The notes: generated from the sequence alone by a model not told the origin. Shown: positions 39,141 through 51,798, numbered from the stretch's first letter. The stretch is 56,633 nt of DNA from Blattamonas nauphoetae (GCA_033064195.1 JARBJD010000416.1:1-56633), one strand, 5' to 3'. Numbers and translations are program-made.

Positions 39141-39798
39141 GAGCAAAGTCAAGACTGCAATCAATGATCTGATCATCGTGGAGTTCATGTCAACAACATT
39201 CGTGGTGATGGCAGCAATGGACAAGGAGAAGCATCAGAGTTTTCAAGGATCAGAATGTCAGCACATATTTCACAAGTTCGCCATTCACAAATCACAATAG
39301 AATTGTCGATCGAGTGATCAGAACAATCAGAGATGGATTCCAAGACAATGCAACACAGATGGCCAATCATTCATTGATGAATCAGATGGCTGAATACTAC
39401 AACATGACTCCACATCGAGCGTACTGGAATAAATTCACCCACAGCAGGCACAAACAATAGAGAGATCAGCACTGTATATCTCCAGTTGTGAAGAACAATT
39501 AAAGAACATCCAAAAGCAACAGATTACACAGATGCTATGGAAGTACGCCAGGAAACATTCAACTAATCTAATTCCTTGATTTAGACAAGACTGTTGCCAA
39601 GTTTCAGAAGAAGCGAAGACAGTTTCAATTCGTGGGAAATTCATCGAATACAAACACGGTAATGTCGTAGCTACTCTACTGAATGGTCTCACTTGTCTGT
39701 CAAAAGTTGTCTACGTTCCGATCCAACACACGAAGTTTCATGCTGAGTCAATTGACGACTTAACTCCACAATTCATTGCTGAATTTAATTTAATCTAA
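39129..39798 (+). pseudogene. INT: Integrase C-terminal half, right arm (broken)
   Basis: Mirror copy of 38448-39128, with NHNRIVDRVIRTIRDGFQ and the YNMTPHRAYWNKFT region. Broken, with many breaks. Confidence 0.68.
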
Positions 39799-39832
39799 TC
39801 TCAAAATGTTTCAGATATTTTATTTCATTTAA

Positions 39833-40157
39833 ATGTCATCACTGAAAATATTAGAACCGTTTGATCCTGAGCAGAAAGAGTTCACAAACATCCACGACTT
39901 TCAGAGATACTTGGAGAAGAATAGAAAAGAACTGAATGAGTACACAACTCAGAAACTGAATAGGATGATTCAAATCGATGGATACAGAATCACAAAAATA
40001 AGAGGTGAAATTGCACTGAGGAAACGATATGTTGATGCTTCCAATTCTCCTAATTCACTATCGATTGATCAAAGATTATCAGACATTGAAGAATCAATTC
40101 GAGCTCACTGACTCAATTGAAACCTTTATTCAAGAATTAACGGACAGTCCGGTTTAA
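39833..40157 (+). pseudogene. Small coiled-coil protein, right arm (broken)
   Basis: Homologue of 12703-13029, starting MSSLKILEPFDPEQKEF after TATTTTATTTCATTTAAATG. About one to two breaks. Confidence 0.6.
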
Positions 40158-40977
40158 CCCTTCTTTGTTGATCTCATTCAGTGCTACTCCATCAGTATTG
40201 TATCGAAGAATGATTGCTTCACATTTCTGTTTTCGTTGATAGATATTCCAAAATGTCGAATATCAATTGGTGAGTTCAACTGAGGATAGACTCGACTGAT
40301 TCGTTCTTTGTTGAATCCTCCAAAGATCCACATTGAATCAATGTTTGACTTCATGTCTGCTGACAAACTGAACGAGCTCATGCATCGTCAGAAAGAATGT
40401 GAACTTCGGTTGTCGATTCTCCAGTAGTAAGTCCATCATTGTCATTCTATTTTGGATGTTCTACGTTCACCTAGGATCCTACGACAGTCATCAAGAAGGA
40501 TAATCGTTTGGAGATTCTTCACTGAGAAGTCATCAATGTAAAGTGAGTCAAAGAGATTCTCTGCATTCATCTGTGATTCTGTTTTGCCACTGATTGTCAA
40601 TAATTTCTTCATATGCAGCTTTGATTCGAGAGTTCCAACAGAAATGGAAGTGCATCATCGTATTTGACTTTCACATAAGGAACATTCAGTATTGGTTTGA
40701 ATTTGTCGAATGTAGGATCTATGTTCTTATCAGTGACGAAGACAAACAGATGGAATAGTTCATTCCTAACTTGAACATTCTGTAGCTTGGCAACTCTCGA
40801 AGTGCATTAAATGTTTTCCCACTTCCTCTGTTTCCCAACAAGGACATTGACACTATTGCGATTGAAATTCAAGTCTGGATGAATCTGTGATTGCACTTCA
40901 TGAGAAACATTCCTATTAGAAGCTTCACTCAATTTTGCATTCACGTATGCTGTTAATGATTGATTCGATTTGTTCAT
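40137..40977 (-). pseudogene. ATP: Packaging ATPase, right arm (broken)
   Basis: Homologue of 13009-13893 and mirror of 37292-38103. Conserved pieces include IDSMWIFGGFNKERISRVYP. Broken, with several breaks. Confidence 0.66.
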
Positions 40978-41030
40978 TTGTGATTTAACTCTAATTAAAA
41001 TATAGTTTTGGTTTTTATTTTGTATGAAAT

Positions 41031-41971
41031 GTCAATGATACCACAGATTGTGTACAACCAACCAACAAGAAAAACAAGAGAGAAGAAACCAAAATGAGAT
41101 ACGCAGCAGAAACTCAAGCAGCGATGAAAAGAATCTATGCTGACGATGATATTCAAACCAGATGGAACGATGCCCTCAGTAGTTATCCATCAGCGCTTGA
41201 GTACATCAAGAGAACTGGACAGAATTGGACTGTTCTAATGGAACAACATGGAAAAATCCCAGATGTGATGGTCTACGATAATGAGACGAAAGATTTGATT
41301 GCAGTCAATGGAGCCATGCTCGCACCATACAACAGTAGACCGGTCAAAGAGACATACTACGCAATGAATCCAACACCAGACAAGCGAAAACAGACATCAT
41401 ATACAGCATTTAATCGCCAATTCGGAAGGAGAATCAAAGCTTCACACTCTAATTTCCTCAAGAATGGATCATACGATCTACCATCCAGTTTTCGAGACAT
41501 CAGCTATGGAGACATGCAAGCACAAAGATCACAACAACCTTATGCAATAATGAAGAAAGCTGTTGGTGACTTCATGACAAATGAATTGGGAATAACTCGT
41601 GCCAGTCGAGATAATCCAGCAGATACTGGGAAAAGAGTAATAGACAATATGGTGTTCAATTCAATTCAATCGAAAGTAGCATCACAAATGTGGGACAGAT
41701 GGCTTGAAGAACATCTTTCAGGATTCGACAGTACCAACGAAGGACATCAGAGAATGAAGAAAGAAAGGATTTCAAGGAGCAGGTGTATCCACAGTTTCTA
41801 GAATTCATCACAAATCAAGAAAATTTGCAAACATTCCTTGGTAGACATAATGCTACCATAGCATCAGAGATTAGTACTCTGACACGCAAAGCATATGCAA
41901 CAAGAACAGATGAAGATATCGGTCAATACCAATCTTCGAATATGCCAGCTTACTCTCAATATGTTCAGTAA
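41031..41971 (+). pseudogene. Conserved 320-residue-type protein, right arm (broken)
   Basis: Homologue of 13955-14917 and mirror of 36300-37240. Conserved MRYAAETQAAMKRIYADDD and PYNSRPVKETYYAMNPTPD segments. Broken. Confidence 0.62.
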
Positions 41972-42025
41972 CAGAAAGAAATGTCTGATTAAAAACATTA
42001 ATATATATTTTTATTTTTATAGAAA

Positions 42026-42613
42026 GTGATGCAACCAATTCTCAGTTGTCAATTTACGAAACACACAAGTTCTTCTTCAGTCCCAACATCAATCACCAAC
42101 AATGTCATCATCGACAATAAAGGTTCGAATTCTGGAAGATCTAAGCTCGAAGATCGTAATGAACAAAGCGCTAATGTCGAACTCGATAATGTTCCAGGTG
42201 TTTATGATCCACCACTAGAGACATATCCATCAGCCCCCATTCAAAGTCGTTCTATTCCACTTCGAGAATATATTTCTAATATTTCGGCATTCAAAGATCA
42301 GTTATTACTCGTCTACAAGAATGCATTCGCTTGTGAAAAGAAACTATTGAATAATCTCATTGAACCATCGAAGAAACTGATCACGAACCAAAGTGATTTA
42401 TGTGCACTGATTGCTACACTCACTGGGATTAATGATGTGGTGATCGAACTGGATGATTTGTCTGACAAGTGCCTATGTCTGAATAAACTCCCAGTGTTTA
42501 GAACCATTTTCAAGATCCTTGTTGGTGGAAAAGACATGAGTATTGCCTTCAATGAAGCATACAACACCATTCTCAATTATGGCATTTCTCTGACGAAAGC
42601 AATTCCTCGCTAA
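42026..42613 (+). CDS. MQPILSC family protein, right arm
   Basis: 195 residues; almost identical to the left-arm copy at 35659-36246. Preceded by TATATATTTTTATTTTTATAG. Confidence 0.64.
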   Translation: MMQPILSCQFTKHTSSSSVPTSITNNVIIDNKGSNSGRSKLEDRNEQSANVELDNVPGVYDPPLETYPSAPIQSRSIPLREYISNISAFKDQLLLVYKNAFACEKKLLNNLIEPSKKLITNQSDLCALIATLTGINDVVIELDDLSDKCLCLNKLPVFRTIFKILVGGKDMSIAFNEAYNTILNYGISLTKAIPR

Positions 42614-42649
42614 AATTATAAATGAATTGTATTTTTTATTTTTCTATAA

Positions 42650-42958
42650 ATGGCACCAGGAAGTTTCAACAAACTCAAAAATATCGGCAAACAATTCTTT
42701 CAATTCATCAAACCTCTAGCTCCAACATTCCTTCAAGTTGGTGGTGGATTGCTCTCACAAACGAACAGTAAATTTGGACAAACAGCAGGAGGAATACTCA
42801 ACGGATTAGGAGGAATGATGGACGTTTATCAACAAAATAAAGCGATCAATCGACAACAAAATCCAAAGATGATCGAGTACGAACCACCTCGAAATGGACG
42901 ATACTCAAATGATGAGATGCCACTCTCGTCAAATTCCAAAATTCAATTCAAAGGATAA
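42650..42958 (+). CDS. MAPG protein 1, right arm
   Basis: 102 residues, MAPGSFNKLKNIGKQFFQFI; nearly identical to the copies at 15624 and 35314. Leader TTTTTTATTTTTCTATAAATG. Confidence 0.66.
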   Translation: MAPGSFNKLKNIGKQFFQFIKPLAPTFLQVGGGLLSQTNSKFGQTAGGILNGLGGMMDVYQQNKAINRQQNPKMIEYEPPRNGRYSNDEMPLSSNSKIQFKG

Positions 42959-42996
42959 AAATTCACTAGTAATCAGATTTTTTTATTTTTATTAAA

Positions 42997-43299
42997 ATGG
43001 CACCAGGTTGGCTATCAAAATTAGCAGCAGTTGGCAAAAATATACTCAGAGTTGGAGCTCCATTTCTGAACCTAATTCCCTTCGTTGGACCGTTGATTTC
43101 TAAAGTCGCACAGACAGGTGTTGAGATGATTCCAGATGTGAAATCGGATCAACACATCCACGCAGAAAAGATGGCACAATATGAGCAAGCGATCAATGAA
43201 GGAAACACTTCTGTGGCAAACAAACTCAGAGGAGAAATACTGAGACTGGAAGAAAAGCTGAAGCCGAAAGCAAAGAAGAAGAAACTGAAAAAGAAATAA
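42997..43299 (+). CDS. MAPG protein 2, right arm
   Basis: 100 residues, MAPGWLSKLAAVGKNILRVG start and a Lys-rich tail (KAKKKKLKKK). Confirms the start chosen for the Polinton 1 copy at 15970. Confidence 0.66.
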   Translation: MAPGWLSKLAAVGKNILRVGAPFLNLIPFVGPLISKVAQTGVEMIPDVKSDQHIHAEKMAQYEQAINEGNTSVANKLRGEILRLEEKLKPKAKKKKLKKK

Positions 43300-43327
43300 G
43301 CATTATTGTTTTTTTATTTTTGATAAA

Positions 43328-45196
43328 ATGAACTCGCATATAACACATCTGACAAACAAAAGAACTGGAGCTACATCATTGACTGGAAATACAACTGGAT
43401 CAGTCAAGTACACAAGAGATGACATTGGTCAAATACAACAACAACTCATGTCTGAACATCACATTAATTACCTCATGAATGATGGAGCACATAGTACTTC
43501 GATTCAAGAATTGAAACCATCAGAGAATTCACGCTTCTACAATGGACAGGAAATAATCATTCCATTGACTGGTAATCAGGACATTTGTCAAATCGATGAT
43601 TCCTTCATTACATTCACAATGACAGCGACATTGAAACTCAACAATTGGCAATGGGAAACTGGAAAAATTGGATCTTTGATGAATGAGAGAATATTCATCT
43701 TTGTTGGACTCAAGCATTCAGCATCCATCTTTCGGAGTCTAACAGTTCTTCACAACAATCAGAGAATCATTAGCACAACAACTAATGATGTATCCATGGA
43801 ATCACACATCTACAATATGATCAAACCGAAGAGTCAATTGGAGAATCGAAAACATTGTCACACACCTTGGCAAAATGCTTGGAATCATGATGAATCGGTT
43901 GCTGGTGTTTATATTCCAATATCAGACTTCACAGGATTCAAAGTCACTAGTACTTTATGCGACAGTATTGATGTGCCAATCCGTGTGTCAATCAATCTTG
44001 AAGATCTTCTCATTTTCTCAGGTATGACTGACTATCCACGATGTCTATTTGGTGATCTGAAATTGAGTGTGTACATCAATGAGGATGCTTTTGTCTGCTG
44101 CCCTGTGAATCCTGAACTGACATTGAAAAATACACTATCATCACTCGTTACTGGAACAGCAGCAGCACCAAATATAAAAGGAGCAATTCAAAGTACTATT
44201 CAACACCGTCCCTTTTTTATGAATAATCTCGTAACCTCATGTACCAAGAATTTCGTTCAAATTGGTCAATCATTTCTCCAACCATCGGTTATAAAAGACG
44301 CTTTTATGACTACAGCCAATGTCCTGACAACAGAACCTGTATACGTGGATCAATATATATCATTGAACATTCTTGATTATCAAATTGATGATGTGTATTG
44401 CATGAGTTCTGGATACAATATTAAAGACATTGCGAAAGAGAATCTGAAGCAGATGTACACAAATCGTCCTGGAACAATTCCAGCAGAAAAGATCTCATTC
44501 TATCCATTTCAAAAGACACCAACGGCAACAGGAATTGACTGTACTCAACAGATGGTACTTGTGAATGCCAAGGATATTATGCTTCTCTTCCGTCACTACG
44601 ATAATGAAATCACTTGTTTCCACAATCCAATGCAGAAGAACATCCAAGTGAATCTACAAAACAGATATTATCCAGAACAACCGACTACAACTATTGGAGC
44701 TCGTTTCTACCAGTTCGCATTGTCGACTCTCAACCTTGATTCATACCTCACTGTTCCAGATGATTTGGAGCGATCACTTACAGATTCTCTCGTTGAAGAG
44801 AAACTCTCCGGTGACGGAACATATCCTCGTGAAACAATGACAAGAGTGCGACCGATTCATGACAACACTGACTTCCTCTTGTGCTTCTCCACACAGAGAA
44901 GTGGATGTCCAACGAACTGTAATGATTCAATCAGTTCCAGAGGTGTGAATGTTGCAGTCACATTGAGATCTCAACCAATATATCATGGCAATCTCGACAC
45001 ACACTACAATGTGTACGACCCAAGTCAAAGTGGAGGAGATATGATAACATTTACACATCCTCCAGCACCTATATTAGCTACTACTGCCACAACGTGGTGG
45101 GTATTACGATACAGCAATGGTGAACCAAGAGTCGAATACTATCCTAATCATTCATTGAAAACATTACATAAAGATTTAGGAATTATTCCAAATTGA
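43328..45196 (+). CDS. MCP: Major capsid protein candidate, right arm copy (open frame)
   Basis: 622 residues, nearly identical to the left-arm copy at 33080-34948 and clearly diverged from the Polinton 1 copy (for example in the TTTSGTGVFQ-like loop near residue 205 and around residue 340). Leader TTTTTTTATTTTTGATAAAATG-like. Confidence 0.76.
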   Translation: MNSHITHLTNKRTGATSLTGNTTGSVKYTRDDIGQIQQQLMSEHHINYLMNDGAHSTSIQELKPSENSRFYNGQEIIIPLTGNQDICQIDDSFITFTMTATLKLNNWQWETGKIGSLMNERIFIFVGLKHSASIFRSLTVLHNNQRIISTTTNDVSMESHIYNMIKPKSQLENRKHCHTPWQNAWNHDESVAGVYIPISDFTGFKVTSTLCDSIDVPIRVSINLEDLLIFSGMTDYPRCLFGDLKLSVYINEDAFVCCPVNPELTLKNTLSSLVTGTAAAPNIKGAIQSTIQHRPFFMNNLVTSCTKNFVQIGQSFLQPSVIKDAFMTTANVLTTEPVYVDQYISLNILDYQIDDVYCMSSGYNIKDIAKENLKQMYTNRPGTIPAEKISFYPFQKTPTATGIDCTQQMVLVNAKDIMLLFRHYDNEITCFHNPMQKNIQVNLQNRYYPEQPTTTIGARFYQFALSTLNLDSYLTVPDDLERSLTDSLVEEKLSGDGTYPRETMTRVRPIHDNTDFLLCFSTQRSGCPTNCNDSISSRGVNVAVTLRSQPIYHGNLDTHYNVYDPSQSGGDMITFTHPPAPILATTATTWWVLRYSNGEPRVEYYPNHSLKTLHKDLGIIPN

Positions 45197-45243
45197 AAAC
45201 GGTAAAAGAAAATAATGATATTGTATTTTTTATTTTTCTATAA

Positions 45244-46930
45244 ATGAGAAGTATCAGATCAAATCAATCCAAACCAACATCGACATTAATTGAGCAAATC
45301 GAAGTGCAATCATATCTGCCGAAACAGTGGGATTCAGAACCTCACATCTACTCCATCCAAGAAGTGCATCCAACAAATCCTCCTATGCCTTGCAGAATTG
45401 GAGACGAGATTGAAGTTCCATTGTGCTATGACGGTCATGATGTTACTGAATTTATGAAGAGTCATTTGCGAATTGATCTCACGATTACTGTTCCATATTC
45501 ATATACGAGTAGTGAAACAGGAGAGTACGTCGGACTATCCGGAATATTCGTCGGATACAAATCATCCTCAGATGCAATTCGAGATATGAGACTCGTCGAC
45601 AGTCATGGAAACATCATTGACAATTCACTTCAGAACAATCATGTTCACGAATCATTTCTGTATCACACATTCAAGTCGTACGAAGAGAAAAACAATATGA
45701 AGCACTGCTACAGTCTTTGGGATAATGTTCAGAGAATGGATCAGAGTGTGTGCGGATTCTACTATGTTCCCGTCAATAAATCCACAAATAAACTCACAAA
45801 GACAATTCCGTTGGTTATTCCATTTGTGAATTTACTTCCATTGAGTACATTTGATCAATATCCCAATTCAATCTTTGGTAATTTACGTTTAAGATTTCAC
45901 TTGACAACTGATTCACTTGTGTATTGTCCAATTCAACATTCAACTGTCATTCGAAAATCTACCAAGGTTGCCGTGAAGTGTTTCCAGATAAAGACTTGAC
46001 AAGTATGTCGGATCAAACCAACATGCTCTTGATGTCTGATGGGGACTTTTCTCCAGTAACACAGGAATTTACACAGATAGGAAATCCAGTACTGAAAGCT
46101 TACAAGAAAAGGAGTTATGCTCCACCCGCCAGTACAGTCGCTGAGGTTGGAGCCATAAGTTTCACTTGCTCTGTTACTTCTTCATCAGTTGATAAAGTCA
46201 CTTCGATTTGCTATGGATATCAAATCACTGATGCTACAAAACAATCCCTCTTCAACACATATTCGAAGACTCTGTATGTCATGAAAGCAGAAAGAATTGA
46301 CACACAATCATTCCAAACAAAAGCGAATGCAATGGGAGTGAGATCAAACATCAGTATCAAACTCAACAATCTCATGAATCTAATGTGCTTGTTCCTGAAA
46401 GACCAAACGAATGTACAGTCTTCAGAAATCCTCACTATGTTGGTCACTTCGAAATGCTTGGATCCAACTTTCCCAATTTCCCAATGTCAACAATATCACC
46501 AGAGTTCTATCAAATGATGATGGTGAATGGTGATTTCATTGGTTGTTCCGCAACAGAAGAGTTTGAAAATTCAATTTGTTCAACTCGAATGTTTGACTAT
46601 AAAGCAAAGGAATATAAGAGAACAAAACCAGTAACAGATGCAACTTGTTTCACATTTATGGTTCCAACAGATCGAAGTGAAATTGCTGGTGGAGAAGAAG
46701 GTATTTCAACAGCAGAATCAGTGAATATTGTCTACAGAGGAACACCAATCAATCAGGGAGAACTTGATCCATATTTCACATCAACCAAAGATGGACCTCC
46801 TCCTCCAATTCTAGCACTACATCAAGCAACATATTGGTTGTTCTGGATTGAGAATGGACAACCACGAGTGCGATATGTCATTGATCGTCGACTCCAAGAA
46901 GCCTATGAAGAAGTGAAGAGAGGATATTAA
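45244..46930 (+). pseudogene. Capsid-type paralogue 2, right arm (broken)
   Basis: Homologue of 18255-19943, with the same N-terminal (MRSIRSNQSKPTSTLIEQ) and C-terminal (GQPRVRYVIDRRLQEAYEEV) blocks. Preceded by TTTTTTATTTTTCTATAAATG. Broken, with a few breaks. Confidence 0.7.
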
Positions 46931-46962
46931 ATTGAATATTTTATTTTTGTAGAAATCACAAA

Positions 46963-47371
46963 TGGTCAAACGTTATTTCTCAATTCAGAATTCTCACACT
47001 GCTCAACTCCTCCTGATTTTACCAATTCTCGAAACCAAAAATATGTTCATTTCCTCGACTGTAAACTCATCCATGTGAGAGAAGAAATAAATGGACAACT
47101 CAACTGTCATTTCAAAGACATTCCTCAGCACATCACAATCCATGGTGATTGGATTCAGACTGATGCATTCAATGACTCATTTGTTGCTTTCTGTAACGAA
47201 CAGATCGCGAAGCGAAAGAAGTGGGAATTAAGTACTCGACAATCAATTGTGAAGATCTGGTTCAAAGACAGTTCTGGTGAATCAATTGAGATGGAAACAA
47301 CGGAGACAATCAATGGAAAAATAACCAAAGAGTACTATGAATTTCTGGTTGATCTCATGTTGGAATACTAG
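46963..47371 (+). pseudogene. Small possible penton/minor capsid gene, right arm (broken)
   Basis: Homologue of 19984-20394, starting MVKRYFSIQNSHTAQL and ending YYEFLVDLMLEY. Broken. Identity with the left-arm copy falls to roughly nine tenths here by eye. Confidence 0.58.
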
Positions 47372-48230
47372 TCAGTGAATTATATTTTGGATTAGTTCAT
47401 TTATGAGTGTCTGTTGTTGTCCGACGATAGAGGATAATTCCTGAATGGCTTTCACACAAAAGCATGAGAGTTCTGCGTAATCAACTTGAAGACAATCTGG
47501 ATTGGAATCATTCACAACTTCAGGGAATATTTCTTGGATCTGTTGTGCAATCACACCAATGTGTTTCTTCTCACTTTCCTTCTTCAAGCATTCACATTTC
47601 TCTTTGCAGTTCTTCAAGTGTTCTTCATCGGTCTCATTCTCTATTTGTTTCGTAACTTTGTTGATCTTCGAGTCGAATGTGTTGAATTGATACTGCACAA
47701 TTTCCACTTTATTCAGTTGTTCAAGAACATCAGGATATGGTTCAATATTTCTTTTCACTCTTCTGTCTGACAGCTGAGAAAAACTTCCTGTTGTGGATAT
47801 TGAAAACACTCCTGAACCAGTGTCCTCATCGTAGTAATAGAGTGCTGGTTTGTCACAGGAGACCACATAATAATGCCATCACCATTGAACTGAATTCCTG
47901 AGGTTTCTGCAATCGATTGTGAGATTGAAATTCAGAAGAAAATGTTGATGCCGGATATGTTCCAGGATACTTCGGAAGTGATCCTTCTGAGATATTCCAC
48001 TTCGCTCCATTCACATTGATCAATCCTCCAATTTCTGGTGTCGTGATTGATCCATTTGTGCTCACCACTTTTGGATTGAAGATATCGCTGTCTTGTGTGC
48101 TTCTGTTGTCTTCTGTAGTGAGTCAATCACTGCCGAATTCTCGTTGGTTGTTGAGAGATTATGATCAATCATTTTCTCAATCATTTGTGAATTGTATTTT
48201 TGTCGATTCATTTTTGTTTGCTCTTTCATT
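47372..48230 (-). pseudogene. S74 fibre-like protein, right arm (broken)
   Basis: Homologue of 20416-21294, with SDRRVKRNIEPYPDVLEQL and KKHIGVIAQQIQEIFPEVV of the S74 domain. Broken, with a few breaks. Confidence 0.7.
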
Positions 48231-48249
48231 GGAATTAAAAATTCTTGAT

Positions 48250-48391
48250 TCCCTCATGAACATACGTCACCGGCACATTATTTCTGACATACTCCAGAGA
48301 CTAGCGAACAGTTCTCTTCTCTCATTGATTCAATTAATGCTTGTTCTGAACATACTCGACGTCTTTCGTTGTACATCTCAGTTGGATTCAT
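48250..48391 (-). pseudogene. 5' piece of the MNPTAMY gene, right arm
   Basis: Remnant at the inner edge of the terminal repeat, as in Polinton 1 and the left arm. Preceded on the minus strand by TTTTTAATTTGTATTAAATG. Confidence 0.5.
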
Positions 48392-48762
48392 TTAATACAA
48401 ATTAAAAATTCAAAATAAATTTTACATTCGTGATTTTATCATTTGAGATCTTCCGAGACTTCGATTCTGTCATCGATGGGTTCGATCAGTCTTGTTTGAT
48501 CCGGAGAAAGTACTTCAATGGGACACGATCATCCCTTCTCATTCCTGACGTCTCTTTACTGTTTGATTTAGGTGTGTTACGCTTTCTACTTTCACATTTG
48601 TTCTCTTTCTTTTGTCTCTCATTCTTGTTCTCGATCCTTCACTTTTTCTGTCTCTCTCGTTCAGGTACATCACATTGTTTTATGAACGGTGGTTTCATTC
48701 CGACTTGTTTTGAACAGGTTTGCTCCATTTTGAATTCATTATTTCCTAAAACATTTACTTAT

Positions 48763-50075
48763 GTACCAACGCCGATCAAACCGAAAGTGGACCTGAAGAT
48801 CAGGTACACAGATGCGTTTTATCGCTTAAGAGTATGTCTCTCGTGATTTACCAAACAGGTATTCTCTTCTTTTTATTCATCTTTTCATAAAACATCTTCA
48901 TGTACTCGATCTGTGTGATCATCAAACTCAGGTACACTATTGCGTCTTATGACCAGAAAGTGCTGTTCACTGAATATTTGAAACAGGTTTGCTCTCTTTT
49001 GTATTATCTCTTTATAAGACACAATGACGTACCAGAATTTTCACTTCACTTTGACATTCTCTTTCTGGTACAACACTTCACTTTATCCTCTCATTTTCAC
49101 TTCATTGTCAATTTTTCTCATTGTCTCTCACTTTTTCAAAAATTAAAATTTAAAATGACGTGAACAAAATTTTGATCCTCATCTTTCTCGAGAAACTTCG
49201 TGATTCATCGATAAAATTGTATGCGTTGGTACACCACTTTGTTTTACTTTCATTCAACTTTCATTTCACCTTTTACACTTCACTACTCTTCGGTTTGTGC
49301 TCTTCATTTTTCTAAAACACAACGGTGTACCAACAAAACGCGATCTGAAGTGATCATCCAGATCAGGTACACCACTTCACCTTATCGTTTCATTTCACAA
49401 CTATTTGATTTCAATTCTCTTTTTGATCAAAACAAAGTGGAACACAGAACTAAAAATGTTTGATCGTCAAGATAAAACGAACTGTAAGATCTGGTACATG
49501 AATGTGTTTTATCACTTCAAACCTTGTTTCACTTCACAATTTTGATCTCTTTATTGACATTTTGCTCTAATCTTTCATAAAACAAAGTGGTGTACCAACG
49601 AGACTCAATCTGAAATGATCGGTGAGATCTGGTACATGAATGTGTTTTATCGTTTAGTTCTCACTTCAATCATTGTTTTTACTCTTGTTTTCTGAAATTT
49701 TGATGAACACGTTCATAAGGTGAAGTGGTGTACCAACGAAGTGAGAAAACAATGACTGGAGAGATCTGGTACGTCACTTCACCTTATCGTTGCTAACATT
49801 GTTTCACTTCACAATTTTACTCTAATTAGAAACATTTTGGTCAAACTCGTTCATAAAGTGAAGTGGTGTACCAATGAAACGCGAACAACAAAGATCGTTC
49901 AGATCTGGTACGAGATTTTGTTTTATCGTTTAGTTTTCACTTCACTCACTTGTTTTTTCTCTTTGTTTGTGAAATTTTGACGAACCCGTTCATAAGGTGA
50001 AGTGGTGTACCAACAAAACACAAAGAATCAAGATCGCTCCGATCTGGTACATGATTTTGTTTTATCGTCTCATTC
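48763..50075. repeat. Tandem array of about 139-base units with GTACCAAC...GATCTGGTAC
   Basis: GTACCAAC (or GTACCAAT) recurs at 48763, 49327, 49591, 49730, 49868 and 50007; the last four are spaced 139, 138 and 139 bases. Each is followed about 40-50 bases later by GATCTGGTAC or GATCAGGTAC, so each unit carries an inverted GTACC/GGTAC pair, then TTTTATCG(T/C)TT and a GTTCATAAGGTGAAGTGGT stretch. Not present in the terminal repeats of Polinton 1. Confidence 0.75.
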
Positions 50076-51209
50076 TCACTTCATTTACATTTTAGTACTC
50101 TAGTTTTGTGAAATTTAGATGAAGATGTTCATCAAACTCAATACTTTCCCACCATTTTCACTATTTCCATTTCACCATTCACTATCATACTTGCCCACTT
50201 CATTTTAGCTTCATTCACCTTCATTTGGTCTAATTAAGAGAAAAGTCGACGAAAAATGAAGTATTGTGATGTGCTCGTGAAGTGTGAATGACTGAAAAAT
50301 GGGTTGTAAAATGAGGGGAATGAAGAGGAGAGTTGAATACCTGAAATGTGAAACGTGGAAAGTGAAATGAGAGATGAAAGGTGTTGAAGTTGTTTAAGCT
50401 TAGACAAACGGTATGATGGAAAACACATAAAACCAACATTATGAAAAACTAGTCGTCAAAAGTGTCGCGAAAATTCAGTACTCCCTCCTCGAAAGGTGAG
50501 AAAGAAGATGTGATGTGAGAAAATCGGGGCAAAAATCGATATGAGTGAAAAGTTGGTGAAAATGTGGTGCAAAAGGTGCGTTCAAAAAAGACGACTATGA
50601 AGGTGAGGTGATCGGGAACCTAGGAAAAGCGTCGGAAGGACGCAAATGTGAAGATTTTGAAAATCTAACGTAAAAACGAAAACTGACGAAAAAGTGGTGA
50701 AAGATGACGTGAAAAGTGAGGTTGAAAAGTGTCACCAAAAGGCGACTCCGAGCAAAATGAAGTGTAAAACGCAAATAGGAGGCAAAAGTGATCCTAAAAG
50801 TGAAGTGCTGAAAGCGCATACATTTTTTAAAATTCGGAGAAACTCGAAAATGGAATATGGGTTGATCTAGAAAAATCCCGATCCGGCCTTGATCTAACCA
50901 AAAATCCCAAAAGTGTTTTTATCGCGAATTTCACCTTCTGAAATCGATTTTGTAATTTTAGAAGGTGTTTGAGGTGTATTTGAGCCATATAGCAGCAGTT
51001 TTAAGCAAGTTCTGAAAATCGACTTTTGGTCACTTTTTCGACCACTGTTCGGTACGTAGCTCCACGAATTCTCAACCGATTTTCATCAGGATTGTTTTGA
51101 TCGACGACTCACATCGTCCTCGACATTTTAGAATTTTTTCGATTTTTTCGAAGTGGTTCTCAAGTTGGATTCACTTTGTTGTGGTCAAAATAGATTTTCA
51201 GTGTTTTCA

Positions 51210-51798
51210 TGACCTCTCGTGGTACTTTCTCAAGTGAGGACGGTCTCCAAAATACAACCAATTGTCTAATCGAACGTAATACTCATTCTTTGTTCGTAAA
51301 TCGCGATATTTGAATGGCTCAAGTACCTTTGTGTATGTTCCAATGAGTTCGCAATTCTCTTTTCAATACATTTTCAACAAATGATTGAGTGTAATGTTTT
51401 CGTTGACAATTATGAGCTCGATATCCTTTCATCCATTTCGAGGGAATCACTTTCCATTCGATTCCTTCGTACCGGTATGTGACAAGTGAATCAGCATACT
51501 TGTATTCAGAAATGAGTTCACAATTTTCATTTTTCAATGATTCGAGAAACTTTTCTTTCGTGCAACAATTAGATGCTGAAAGATATCTCTGGCGATTCAG
51601 ATGTGGTCTGTATCCTTTGACGAAATTATTGACATACGCTCGATAAATGTCATCTGGTTTATCTTCGTGCACGTATTCGAAAGTACTCGCCGTGAGATAT
51701 GTTGTTCCTTGTCGATTGAGAGTTGGTGGTGATTTCAGAATCAATTTTTCTTTCTCCAAAATTTCCAGTAGTTGAGTTGGTGTCAAGACAGAGCTCAT
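51210..51798 (-). pseudogene. Terminal-repeat gene, Polinton 2 right arm (broken)
   Basis: Homologue of 23165-23758, starting MSSVLTPTQLLEILEKEKLI after AATTTGGATAAAATG. The two repeat modules are recognisable (NCELISEYKYADSLVTYRYE, KWMKGYRAHN). Diverged from the Polinton 1 copies. Broken, with about one break. The left arm has lost this gene. Confidence 0.62.
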
